In this document: in pieces, positions 48,571 through 55,936 of the stretch
How positions within the stretch are numbered: the first letter of the stretch is position 1
How the letters are laid out: every line of letters begins with the position of its first letter
Assembly (NCBI RefSeq): GCF_001951155.1
Contig: NZ_CP016359.1
Location: forward strand, 2,566,001-2,630,000
Direction of reading: 5' to 3'
Length of the DNA stretch: 64,000 bases
DNA from: Christiangramia flava JLT2011
GTDB lineage: Bacteria; Bacteroidota; Bacteroidia; Flavobacteriales; Flavobacteriaceae
Made by a program: the position numbers and the translations under genes
The notes under the pieces: generated by a model
What the model saw: the letters and a program-made list of their open reading frames with translations, nothing else
What the model was told of the DNA's origin: nothing
The model's database searches: none

Positions 48571-50892
48571 TCAGCGATTGCGAATGAAGATCCCCTTTTT
48601 ATCTGAAAAACCAATCATAATATCCGGAATCCCGTTACTATTGCTATAAGAAGCGCTGGCCTTCTGATCATCCTTCTTGGCACTAACCGAAATACCAGTG
48701 ATCTCACCATCAGCATTTCTTTGAATGTTGCTGAAAGAGACTTCCAGGCCGGTTGATTCATTGATGGAAATCTTCAGTTCTTCGAGTTTTGAATCGGTAT
48801 CAGTTTTTTGCAAACCGAATACGACCGCGTTCGAGGCACCGGTTTTAACCTGATAACCGGAACCTTTTGTATGGATCTCAATAGCCCCATCTTCGGCTTT
48901 TTTGCCATATTTGGTGGTTGCTTTTTCGCCTTTCAGCACATTGATCGCTGCAATTTCAGAAGGTTCCATTTCGTTGATCTCCGAATCTTTTACGATCACA
49001 CCGTCTATGATATACAAGGGTTTGTTATTGGTATGCTGGCCAATTTGAACATTTCCCGATACAGCTTGGGAAGTGCTGTTTCCCGTCTGGTAGGCAACAA
49101 CATTCTGATTGTTTTGTGAAATCCTGAGGTAAACCGGCGCTACAGTGTCGTTGGAATTTCGAACGATGTACCTTGTTCCTTTTTTACCGGAATCACTATT
49201 CCAATAAACGGTCTTACTGCTTTTCAGATAAACCGAATCTCCTGGAGTCGCTTTCCCCTGGACAGTAATGGGTTTAAGTGGATCATCCTGAGACTGACTG
49301 CTCACAAAGAGTACATTCCCTGCCTTTCCCTGGATGTTAACAGGTGTATTCTCGTCGGTATTAAAAATGGCCAGGCTATTCTCAGAATGATTTTTATCCA
49401 GGTTCATCAGGTTTGGTTTGCCTTGATCATCAATAGAAATATAGTTCCTACTATAGCTTTCCTCATTCTGCAGCTTCTTCATTTCCTTATTCATGTCCCT
49501 GATGATGGAACCATTTCGAACTACTACGGCACCATTCGCCGCTTTCCTGCCATATCTGGAAACAGCCTTTTCTGGATCTAGAATTTGAAAGGCTGATTGC
49601 AAAGCGATGTATTTACCTTTGAGCTTTTTGGCGGTAAAAGTTTTACCATTAACCACATAAAGCGGATCTTCTCCAAGTTTTGTCTCTGTTTTAGGTTCCT
49701 GAACTGCAATTTTCTGAACTCGAGCGGGGCTTTTCAGCTGGCGCGTCCCAATTTCGCCATTTTCCGAGATATACAGCACAAACGGATTGATACCATTCTT
49801 GTCGAAAGACTTCATATTGCCAGAGGCTCCGTTTTTAAGGTTTTTATACTCTACGCTCAGGGAAGTAAGTTTTCCGTCAGCAAAATTAAGATCCTGAAAA
49901 TGCACTACCACATCATATTCTTTCAGGGTTTGCTCAATTTCCTTGAGCTCATCCCTGGTGGTAGCGCTGGTGATAGTGACTTCTGTACTAGTTGCCGAAA
50001 TAACGGGTGCTTTTTCTGCATGGTTGAGGATCTTCGCTTCCGTTTTCACATTGAAAATAAGCATGAAAGCGAGCAGGAGGGGAGCTACCAAGCTGATCTT
50101 CCAGCCCTGATTGGAATCTGATGATTTTTTGTTGAGCATAAGTATTCGTTTTTTGATAAATGATTGATAAAAATGATTGGTAAGTGCCGGCTGCAAGTTG
50201 GCAACCGAGACTTTTACCAGCGCATGCTGGTAGGCTTTGATGTTCTCTTCGGAAGCTACCGCTTCACGATCTGCGAGGTATTCCAGGTTTTGTTCGATCG
50301 CTTTTTGGTAAAGCCAGCTGAAGGGATTGAACCATAAGACACATTTCAGGATATTGGCGATTAGAATGTCTGCGGAATGGTATTGCCGGGCGTGAGCCTC
50401 TTCATGGGCTAAAATTAGCTGAAGGTCCCTAACCGGGTGATTGCTTGGGTCAAAGACAATGTATCGAAAAAAGGAAAACGGCAACTTGTTTTTGGAAACC
50501 TGGATGTAGCTGTAATCACCGTGTTTTTCAATACGCTGACCGTAGATCAGTTTTAAGACTGAAGCCAGCTGGATCAAAAAGCGGACTAAAAAGATTGCCG
50601 TGATACCTAAATAGAGTTGTCCGGCAAATTGCCACCAGTCAAAACTGGCTTCCAGTGGAACATTTTCCACGGGGAATTCAGTAAAATTAGTAAATACGGG
50701 CTTCGAGGCTTGGATAAAGACCGTCTTGGTGAAATAGATGCCGGGAAGGATAGCTGCTGCGATCATCCCGCCTAACAGGAAAAATCTGTTTGTTTCAAAA
50801 CTGGTTTCCTTCCGCAGTAATAGTTGATACAATAGGTAGAAAATGGCGAGAATTCCCGCGCTTTTCAGCAGATAAATGAGCAGGTTTTCCAT
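48571..50892 (-). CDS. BlaR1/M56-family membrane metallopeptidase with TonB-plug-like repeats
   Basis: A 773-residue membrane sensor-protease. N-terminal helices at about 5-25, 38-56 and 90-112 frame the M56 peptidase, with zinc motif His163-Glu164-x-x-His167 in LAHEEAHARQ and the third ligand region EYLADREA near 205; a fourth helix is at about 265-285. BlaR1-type proteins cleave BlaI-family repressors on sensing a signal, here encoded just upstream. The large outer part carries no penicillin-binding sensor domain. Instead it has two segments like the TonB receptor plug, PLYVVNGKTF followed by YGRKAANGAVVV and PLYIIDGVIV followed by YGKKAEDGAIEI. This layout is common in Bacteroidota M56 proteins, and the signal is unknown. 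It overlaps blaI by 1 bp. Confidence 0.88.
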   Translation of the reverse strand: MENLLIYLLKSAGILAIFYLLYQLLLRKETSFETNRFFLLGGMIAAAILPGIYFTKTVFIQASKPVFTNFTEFPVENVPLEASFDWWQFAGQLYLGITAIFLVRFLIQLASVLKLIYGQRIEKHGDYSYIQVSKNKLPFSFFRYIVFDPSNHPVRDLQLILAHEEAHARQYHSADILIANILKCVLWFNPFSWLYQKAIEQNLEYLADREAVASEENIKAYQHALVKVSVANLQPALTNHFYQSFIKKRILMLNKKSSDSNQGWKISLVAPLLLAFMLIFNVKTEAKILNHAEKAPVISATSTEVTITSATTRDELKEIEQTLKEYDVVVHFQDLNFADGKLTSLSVEYKNLKNGASGNMKSFDKNGINPFVLYISENGEIGTRQLKSPARVQKIAVQEPKTETKLGEDPLYVVNGKTFTAKKLKGKYIALQSAFQILDPEKAVSRYGRKAANGAVVVRNGSIIRDMNKEMKKLQNEESYSRNYISIDDQGKPNLMNLDKNHSENSLAIFNTDENTPVNIQGKAGNVLFVSSQSQDDPLKPITVQGKATPGDSVYLKSSKTVYWNSDSGKKGTRYIVRNSNDTVAPVYLRISQNNQNVVAYQTGNSTSQAVSGNVQIGQHTNNKPLYIIDGVIVKDSEINEMEPSEIAAINVLKGEKATTKYGKKAEDGAIEIHTKGSGYQVKTGASNAVVFGLQKTDTDSKLEELKISINESTGLEVSFSNIQRNADGEITGISVSAKKDDQKASASYSNSNGIPDIMIGFSDKKGIFIRNR

Positions 50893-51254
50893 TATTTTCT
50901 CTCTTTTTCAATAATATCAAGAATTTCGCGGAGTTCTTCGGCACTTATTTTTTCTTCCTTTGCGAAATAGGAAACCACGCTTTTAAAACTATTGTCGAAA
51001 AATCGCTTGGTGGCCATATTCATGAACTGCTTGCGATATTGCTCCTTGGAAACCAGCGGATAATACTGGTGGGTTTTTCCGAAGGCTTTATGACCCACGT
51101 ATTTTTTCTCCTCGAGGTTCCTGATGATGGTAGAAACGGTGTTATAATGCAGCTTTTGATCTTTGATCTCAGCCAGGACCTCTTTCACAAAACCTTTTTC
51201 GATTTTCCAGAGCACCCTTAGGATCTCTTCTTCTTTATTGGTTAATTTTTCCAT
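50892..51254 (-). CDS. BlaI/MecI-family transcriptional repressor
   Basis: A 120-residue winged-helix repressor. It has MEKLTNKEEEILRVLWKIEK, AEIKDQKLHYNTVSTIIRNL (recognition helix) and EEKKYVGHKAFGKTHQYYPL (wing), then a C-terminal dimerisation helix pair, the plan of BlaI and MecI. It is cut by the neighbouring M56 peptidase in known systems. The next gene starts at its last base (TAATG overlap). A pair of overlapping inverted repeats with TTTACAAA-type sequence lies across the promoter just upstream, consistent with self-repression. Resistance to beta-lactams is not implied, since no beta-lactamase is nearby. Confidence 0.93.
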   Translation of the reverse strand: MEKLTNKEEEILRVLWKIEKGFVKEVLAEIKDQKLHYNTVSTIIRNLEEKKYVGHKAFGKTHQYYPLVSKEQYRKQFMNMATKRFFDNSFKSVVSYFAKEEKISAEELREILDIIEKERK

Positions 51255-51282
51255 TTTGGACTGTAGGGATTAATGATGTTTT

Positions 51283-51326
51283 CAAATATAACGAAAAAAA
51301 TAGTTTGTAAACTATAAATGTAGTTT
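51283..51326 (-). promoter_or_regulatory. Promoter and overlapping operators of blaI-blaR1
   Basis: On the - strand TATATTTG (51290-51283) is a perfect -7 element, and GTTT lies about 18 bp upstream as a weak -33. ATAGTTT and AAACTAT (51300-51315) form a perfect inverted repeat around GT, and AAACTA (51309-51314) with TAGTTT (51321-51326) forms a second overlapping one. The operators cover the -33 region and contain TACA/TGTA half-sites like those bound by BlaI. Confidence 0.7.
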
Positions 51327-52322
51327 TTAATTCGAGGGATAATCCAGCGGCAACATCGTGGAAACCCTTCTGGCGCTCATATCACCACCAAACGTGAGTG
51401 CGCGGGGAGGTGCAAAATTTCCGTAATCATCTATGATAAAAGAACTTTCCAGTTTCAGGAAACTCCAGTAATGCTGTCGAAAACGAATACGGATATTGTT
51501 CACCAGCGGCAGCACCTGTGTGTAATTTGGAAACTCTTTTAACTCAAAAACATCCTTTATGAATAGTTCGCGGTCATCGCTATACAGCTGAAATTGGTTA
51601 TGTAAAAGTTCCTCATTTTTCAGGCTTCTCATAAAATGCAGGCTGGAGCCGGCGTAACTCATTTCCCGTGCTTTTAGATGTTTTTTCCGAAGCTTTTCCT
51701 GGTCCTGGAAAAAACTGGTACCGGCGTAATAGACTTCCACAGCTATTTCAGACGCGCTGTATACTGCTTCAAATTCCAATAAATCGTACTGTAATTTATA
51801 GGCAAGGTAATCGTTTTGAACAATCAGGGGTTCATTGCTGTAGACCCGTAGTTTTTTAGAACTGGGACTGTACGTAAGCTCCAGCTGGTCTTCGTTTAAG
51901 ATCTTGCAGGATTTGGCAGCGCTACCAGCACCCAGGAATTCCTGTTTGAAATAAGCCAGCTTTTTTTTCCTGGACCAGGGATCATCTTCCAGGAAAACGG
52001 TTGGCAAACTTTCTTCACTTTCCTTCAGATACACGCTGAAACGAACTGCTTTATGCTGGCTGTCTACCTGAAGTGCGATACTTTTGTAACCCACGGAACT
52101 GATGATGATATCGGAAGTGATGTGATCTTTCAGGTTTAACGCGAAATGGCCATTAGGACCAGAGGAAGTTCCAATACTGGTTCCGTCAAAATAGATCGAG
52201 GCTCCCTGTACAAAACTGGAATCTTTGGCTGAAAATATTCTTCCCGTTATGGAAGTTTGTGCCTGAATTCCACTGAAGAATAGCAGGAGGCAGACTACCG
52301 AAAAATACCAATTTGACCTCAT
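51327..52322 (-). CDS. Exported carboxypeptidase-regulatory-like domain protein
   Basis: A 331-residue exported protein with a signal peptide cleaved near GIQAQ (about residue 22). Residues about 25-100 are a CarboxypepD_reg-like beta-sandwich: TGRIFSAKDSSFVQGASIYF, GTSIGTSSGPNGHFALNL and IISSVGYKSIAL. The rest (about 110-331) matches uncharacterised tails seen in Bacteroidota proteins with this N-terminus, with aromatic strands such as YLAYKLQYDLLEF. It may be an envelope protein; its function is unknown. ATG 52322 is chosen because a consensus promoter lies at 52340-52370, inside the longer open frame that begins at 52370. The blaI operator begins right at its stop codon. Confidence 0.83.
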   Translation of the reverse strand: MRSNWYFSVVCLLLFFSGIQAQTSITGRIFSAKDSSFVQGASIYFDGTSIGTSSGPNGHFALNLKDHITSDIIISSVGYKSIALQVDSQHKAVRFSVYLKESEESLPTVFLEDDPWSRKKKLAYFKQEFLGAGSAAKSCKILNEDQLELTYSPSSKKLRVYSNEPLIVQNDYLAYKLQYDLLEFEAVYSASEIAVEVYYAGTSFFQDQEKLRKKHLKAREMSYAGSSLHFMRSLKNEELLHNQFQLYSDDRELFIKDVFELKEFPNYTQVLPLVNNIRIRFRQHYWSFLKLESSFIIDDYGNFAPPRALTFGGDMSARRVSTMLPLDYPSN

Positions 52323-52339
52323 ATCCGGATTTATAACTA

Positions 52340-52370
52340 CAATTATAGTTATTCGGAATGTATAAACCAA
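52340..52370 (-). promoter_or_regulatory. Promoter of the carboxypeptidase-regulatory-domain gene
   Basis: On the - strand TTGG (52370-52367) is followed after 19 bp by TATAATTG (52347-52340), close to TTTG-N19-TAnnTTTG. The predicted start near 52333 leaves a leader of about 11 nt to the ATG at 52322. Confidence 0.6.
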
Positions 52371-52401
52371 TTTTAAAGCTCATACAATAATGGTATCTTG
52401 C
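52371..52401 (+). promoter_or_regulatory. Candidate promoter of the Ca2+/Na+ antiporter gene
   Basis: TTTT (52371-52374) and TATCTTGC (52394-52401) are 19 bp apart and resemble the Bacteroidota -33 and -7 elements with one mismatch in the first and one in the second. A start near 52408 supports the ATG at 52415. It is back-to-back with the promoter at 52340-52370. Confidence 0.4.
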
Positions 52402-52414
52402 TCAAAAATTGTCT

Positions 52415-53362
52415 ATGAGCATTGTTTTCCTCCTTATTGGCTTTGTTCTCCTGGTAATTGGAGGCGAATTTTTAGTCCGTTCATCGGTGGCACTCTCTTT
52501 CCGAATGAATATTTCCAGAATGGTGATTGGTTTGACCGTGGTATCATTTGCGACCTCAGCTCCGGAGTTGCTGGTAAGTTTACAGGCCGCACTTACCGGT
52601 TTTTCTGATATTTCCCTGGGAAACATCATTGGTTCCAATATAGCGAACATCGGGCTGGTGCTGGGAATAACCGCGATGATCAGTCCGTTAACCATAGACC
52701 GGGATTTCTACCGAATCAACTGGCCGGTTATGATGGCGTTTTCGATCGTGTTGTATTTTTTCCTTTCCAGCAATAAAATGCTGTCTCGAGTAGAAGGAAT
52801 CGCCCTGCTGGCAGGACTGGCTGTTTACTTGTTTTTCCTGATACGACGATCCCGAAAAAAAGACAATGTGGTGGCTGAAGAAGTAGACGAAAAACTGAAA
52901 ACCGTTAGCAGTTTTAAGATTGTGATCTGGTTGCTTATCGGGATTTTAGCTTTGTGGGGAGGATCAGAACTATTGGTAAAAGGTGCAGTTGACCTCGCCA
53001 CGCAATTAGGGGTGAGCGAACGGGTGATCTCGGTTACGATGATCGCCGTGGGAACGAGTGTTCCTGAACTTGCAGCTTCACTTATCGCGGCATTCAAGCA
53101 GGAAAAAGCCATTTCACTGGGGAATTTGATCGGCTCGAATATCTTTAATATCGCTTCAGTTTTAGGGATTACGGCACTTATTCAGCCCATCGTGGTGCAA
53201 TCAAGCAAAATCCTGACCAGTGATATGTTCTGGATGATCGGGATTGGTTTCATTCTCACTCCGCTGGCGTTTCTTCCGAAGCGCTTCAGAATGGGAAAAT
53301 ATAAAGGTTTCATTTTATTTGCCGGCTATTGCATTTTTGTAGCCCTGGCTTTTCTGGAATGA
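52415..53362 (+). CDS. Calcium/sodium antiporter (CaCA family, YrbG type)
   Basis: A 315-residue inner-membrane cation exchanger with ten predicted helices in two inverted halves. The two alpha repeats are visible: SFATSAPELLVSLQAAL with GNIIGSNIANIGLVLG in the first half, and VGTSVPELAASLIAAF with GNLIGSNIFNIASVLG in the second, including the acidic residues that bind Ca2+/Na+. A loop of charged residues at about 140-165 separates the halves. The ATG at 52415 fits the promoter; the upstream TTG at 52409 would add two residues. It is followed by a convergent MFS gene after 2 bp. Confidence 0.93.
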   Translation: MSIVFLLIGFVLLVIGGEFLVRSSVALSFRMNISRMVIGLTVVSFATSAPELLVSLQAALTGFSDISLGNIIGSNIANIGLVLGITAMISPLTIDRDFYRINWPVMMAFSIVLYFFLSSNKMLSRVEGIALLAGLAVYLFFLIRRSRKKDNVVAEEVDEKLKTVSSFKIVIWLLIGILALWGGSELLVKGAVDLATQLGVSERVISVTMIAVGTSVPELAASLIAAFKQEKAISLGNLIGSNIFNIASVLGITALIQPIVVQSSKILTSDMFWMIGIGFILTPLAFLPKRFRMGKYKGFILFAGYCIFVALAFLE

Positions 53363-53364
53363 TC

Positions 53365-54579
53365 TCAGGCGATCTTCGGAAATTTTTTAGCCGAAAGGCG
53401 CTGGGAATTTAGCAGCGCCAGGAATAATAGTAGCGCCAGGCTGAGGATCAAAGAATAAAACGGAAAATCCTGGTCCATCATCATCCCGATCACCAGCGGT
53501 CCCAAAGCGGTGCTGAAAATCATGAACATATTGAAAAAACTTCTGATGGCGCCGAGTTTTGCCGTTCCGAAAGTTTCAGCAACAACGGCAGTTTTCACTG
53601 TTCCGGCCGTTCCCTGTGAAATCCCGGCCATAGCCAGGAAAAACAAAGCCGCAAAAATGTGTTGCGTGAAAATAAGTGGAATCATCCCAATCGTTATCGG
53701 CAGTAGGTAAAATCGGAACACCTTTCGTGCGGAATAGCGATCTACCAGCAGCCCTCCCACAAATGCCATTACGAACCTGCAAACTGCGTAGACGGTAAAG
53801 AAACTGGCGTACAGCGTAACCGACCAGTTGAGGTCTTCTGCAAAAACATATTGATAGAAAAAATATGCGGTTGTTACAAAGCTCAGCGACATACTGGCAG
53901 GAGCGATAATCCAGAATTTTTTTTCCTTCAGCAGTTCCTGGAATTCTCCAACTATCAGTTTTCCGGAAGTGTTTCGGGAAGGGTCCAGATCTTCGTCAAA
54001 ACTTTTCACTTCAAAGATCAATAGTCTTCCGAGGTATAACAATAAAAATGCGGCACTGGATAGCGTGGTAACGAGAATGCCCTTCCAAATAAGTAAACTT
54101 GTGAGAATGACCGGGAAGACCGCTTCTCCCATTGGAAAACCGGAGGAGGCGATACTCAGGGCTTTTCCGCGGTCCACTTGAAAACGCTTGGACAGGATTG
54201 TTTGACTGATGTGGCTTAATAATGCCTGGCCATTCAGGCGCAAACCGATAAGAGCCACGAAAAGAATAGCAATGTGATAGCGTGAGAGTCCTAGTAGAAC
54301 CGTGGAAGCGGCTAATGCTAAAATGGTGTAAAAACTCACCTTTCTAATGGGTTTGTGATCTACGGTATGCCCGATACTGATGAGTAAAATGGAAGCAATA
54401 ACCGTTGAGATGGCATAGATCCCGCCGAAGAATCCTTCGGAAATATGGAATTGTTCCAGTAAAGTGGGAACGTATAGTGAAATGAGGAAGGTCTGCCCAA
54501 AACTGGATAAAAATGTAAGTGTCCAGCCGAACCTAATTTCAGGTGAATTGTTCTTAAAAAAAATGAAGTAATCTTTCAA
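53365..54579 (-). CDS. MFS transporter
   Basis: A 404-residue major facilitator protein with about 12 hydrophobic helices. The loop 2-3 motif is HTVDHKPIRKVSF, a form of the MFS G-x-x-x-D-R-x-G-R-R motif, with its partner in the second half GGLLVDRYSARKVFRF. Other segments include GGIYAISTVIASILL and MAGISQGTAGTVKTAVVAE. No substrate can be named; the sequence resembles the nitrate/sugar-phosphate-like MFS_1 group. It stands alone, convergent to the antiporter with a 2-bp gap and upstream in direction from no operon partner. The short gap on its 5' side is shared with the terminator of the glutamine synthetase gene. Confidence 0.9.
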   Translation of the reverse strand: MKDYFIFFKNNSPEIRFGWTLTFLSSFGQTFLISLYVPTLLEQFHISEGFFGGIYAISTVIASILLISIGHTVDHKPIRKVSFYTILALAASTVLLGLSRYHIAILFVALIGLRLNGQALLSHISQTILSKRFQVDRGKALSIASSGFPMGEAVFPVILTSLLIWKGILVTTLSSAAFLLLYLGRLLIFEVKSFDEDLDPSRNTSGKLIVGEFQELLKEKKFWIIAPASMSLSFVTTAYFFYQYVFAEDLNWSVTLYASFFTVYAVCRFVMAFVGGLLVDRYSARKVFRFYLLPITIGMIPLIFTQHIFAALFFLAMAGISQGTAGTVKTAVVAETFGTAKLGAIRSFFNMFMIFSTALGPLVIGMMMDQDFPFYSLILSLALLLFLALLNSQRLSAKKFPKIA

Positions 54580-54635
54580 ACTGAATAGCTTTTAATCAGG
54601 TGATCGATTTCAGTGAAGTACAAAGAAAGAAATAA

Positions 54636-54666
54636 AAAAGGAGCGGCTCAAACAACCGCTCCTTTT
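54636..54666 (-). terminator. Intrinsic terminator of GSII gene
   Basis: AAAAGGAGCGG (54636-54646) and CCGCTCCTTTT (54656-54666) form a perfect 11-bp stem with a 9-nt loop, 23 bp past the glutamine synthetase stop. On the - strand it ends in a T-run. It separates this gene from the MFS gene downstream. Confidence 0.88.
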
Positions 54667-54689
54667 CATGTATTAAAAAGGTGTTATGA

Positions 54690-55715
54690 TTAAGCTTCAA
54701 CCTTCTTTTCAGCGTGCTTAACAGTTTTGATGATTCGGCTTGCGATCTTGTATGGATCTCCGTTAGAAGCGGGTCTACGATCTTCCAGCCATCCTTTCCA
54801 GCCTCTTTCCACAGTGGCGATCGGGATCCTGATGGATGCACCACGATCTGAGATTCCGTAGCTGAAATCGTTGATCGATGCAGTTTCATGCTTACCGGTC
54901 AATCTCAAATGGTTGTCAGCTCCATATACATCAATATGCTCTTTTACAACAGGACGGAAGCTTTCACACACTTCTTCATATATTTTTCTGTCGCCACATT
55001 CTCTCAACAGGGAATTGGAGAAGTTCGCGTGCATACCGCTACCATTCCAGTCAAGATCTCCAAGTGGTTTTGGATGAAGGTCTACGCCAACTCCATATTT
55101 TTCACCAATTCTTTCCAGCAAGTATCTTGCGATCCAGATTTGGTCTCCCGCAGCTGCGGCTCCTTTGGCGAAAATCTGGTATTCCCATTGGCCTGCAGCT
55201 ACTTCGCCATTGATCCCTTCAACGTTCAGTCCTGCGTCAAGACAGGCGTCAAGGTGCTCTTCCACGATATCTCTTCCGTAGGCATTGGCAGCACCAACAG
55301 AACAGTAATAAGGACCCTGCGGTCTTGGATAACCATTTACCGGAAATCCTAAAGGTTTGTTGGTATCCAGGTCAATTAAGAAGTATTCCTGTTCAAATCC
55401 AAACCAGAAATCATCATCTTCATCATCGATAGTCGCGCGGCCGTTGGTGACGTGAGGAGTGCTATCAGCATTCAAGACTTCGCACATTACCAGGTAACCG
55501 TTACGTCTTTGAGGATCGGGACAGACAAAAACGGGTTTTAGCAAGCAGTCTGAAGAATTTCCTTCGGCCTGGCCTGTAGAAGACCCATCAAAAGACCAGA
55601 TTTCGCAGTCTTCTGTCTTTCCTGAAAAATTACTAACGATTTTCGTTTTACTACGAAGTTTTTGAGTTGGCTTACTTCCATCCAGCCAGATATACTCCAG
55701 TTTAGATTTGCTCAT
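54690..55715 (-). CDS. glnII: Glutamine synthetase, eukaryote-like GSII type
   Basis: A 341-residue glutamine synthetase of the short GSII form (about 340-370 residues, against 470 for GSI). Motifs are LEYIWLDGSKPTQKLRSKT at the start, WSFDGSSTGQAEGNSSD, metal-binding FGFEQEYFLID, NVEGINGEVAAGQWEYQ, SGMHANFS and the ATP/ADP-region KHETASINDFSYGISDRGAS. It combines ammonia with glutamate in the cytoplasm. It is divergent from a GSIII gene, an arrangement common in Bacteroidota. The 221-bp gap between them holds shared regulatory repeats, and a TATTTTTG -7 element for this gene (- strand) lies at 55756-55763 with the palindrome GGTGTACACC just upstream. Confidence 0.95.
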   Translation of the reverse strand: MSKSKLEYIWLDGSKPTQKLRSKTKIVSNFSGKTEDCEIWSFDGSSTGQAEGNSSDCLLKPVFVCPDPQRRNGYLVMCEVLNADSTPHVTNGRATIDDEDDDFWFGFEQEYFLIDLDTNKPLGFPVNGYPRPQGPYYCSVGAANAYGRDIVEEHLDACLDAGLNVEGINGEVAAGQWEYQIFAKGAAAAGDQIWIARYLLERIGEKYGVGVDLHPKPLGDLDWNGSGMHANFSNSLLRECGDRKIYEEVCESFRPVVKEHIDVYGADNHLRLTGKHETASINDFSYGISDRGASIRIPIATVERGWKGWLEDRRPASNGDPYKIASRIIKTVKHAEKKVEA

Positions 55716-55771
55716 GATTAATAAAATTTAAATAATTGAACTTCTGAATACTGAACAAAAATAAGTTTTTT

Positions 55772-55840
55772 AGGTGTACACCCCTAAAATTTCAGGGGTA
55801 ATTGGGTAAGAATTATTATTTTAATAAATTTGACCCCTGA
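55772..55840. promoter_or_regulatory. Palindrome and ACCCCTRA repeats between GSII and GSIII genes
   Basis: GGTGTACACC (55773-55782) is a perfect palindrome in the GSII promoter spacer. ACCCCTAA (55780-55787), TCAGGGGT (55792-55799, reversed) and ACCCCTGA (55833-55840) are three copies of one motif. The last two form an 8-bp inverted pair that flanks the GSIII promoter at 55802-55832. They could bind a nitrogen regulator acting on both genes. Confidence 0.5.
55802..55832 (+). promoter_or_regulatory. GSIII promoter
   Basis: TTGG (55802-55805) and TAAATTTG (55825-55832) are exactly 19 bp apart, a near-perfect Bacteroidota promoter. It gives a leader of about 97 nt before glnN. A second TAAATTTG at 55897-55904 lacks a clear -33 but could be a second start. 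Confidence 0.65.
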
Positions 55841-55936
55841 TAATTACGAGGTATCAATATTTGCGAATATTTAAGACCTGTGTAATATTAAATCGATAAA
55901 TTTGAGTGTCTTATTTTATTAACCAAAAAACTTATA

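Noticed and set aside
48571..51254. Beta-lactam resistance locus
   Set aside because: BlaI and M56 proteins are present, but there is no beta-lactamase or PBP gene nearby and the sensor lacks a penicillin-binding domain.
54596..54889. 97-codon - strand frame overlapping the 3' end of the GSII gene and its terminator
   Set aside because: It is an out-of-frame reading of glutamine synthetase and continues through the terminator hairpin.
55897..55904. Second GSIII promoter at the TAAATTTG box
   Set aside because: No acceptable -33 element is found about 19 bp upstream; the promoter at 55802-55832 is much better.
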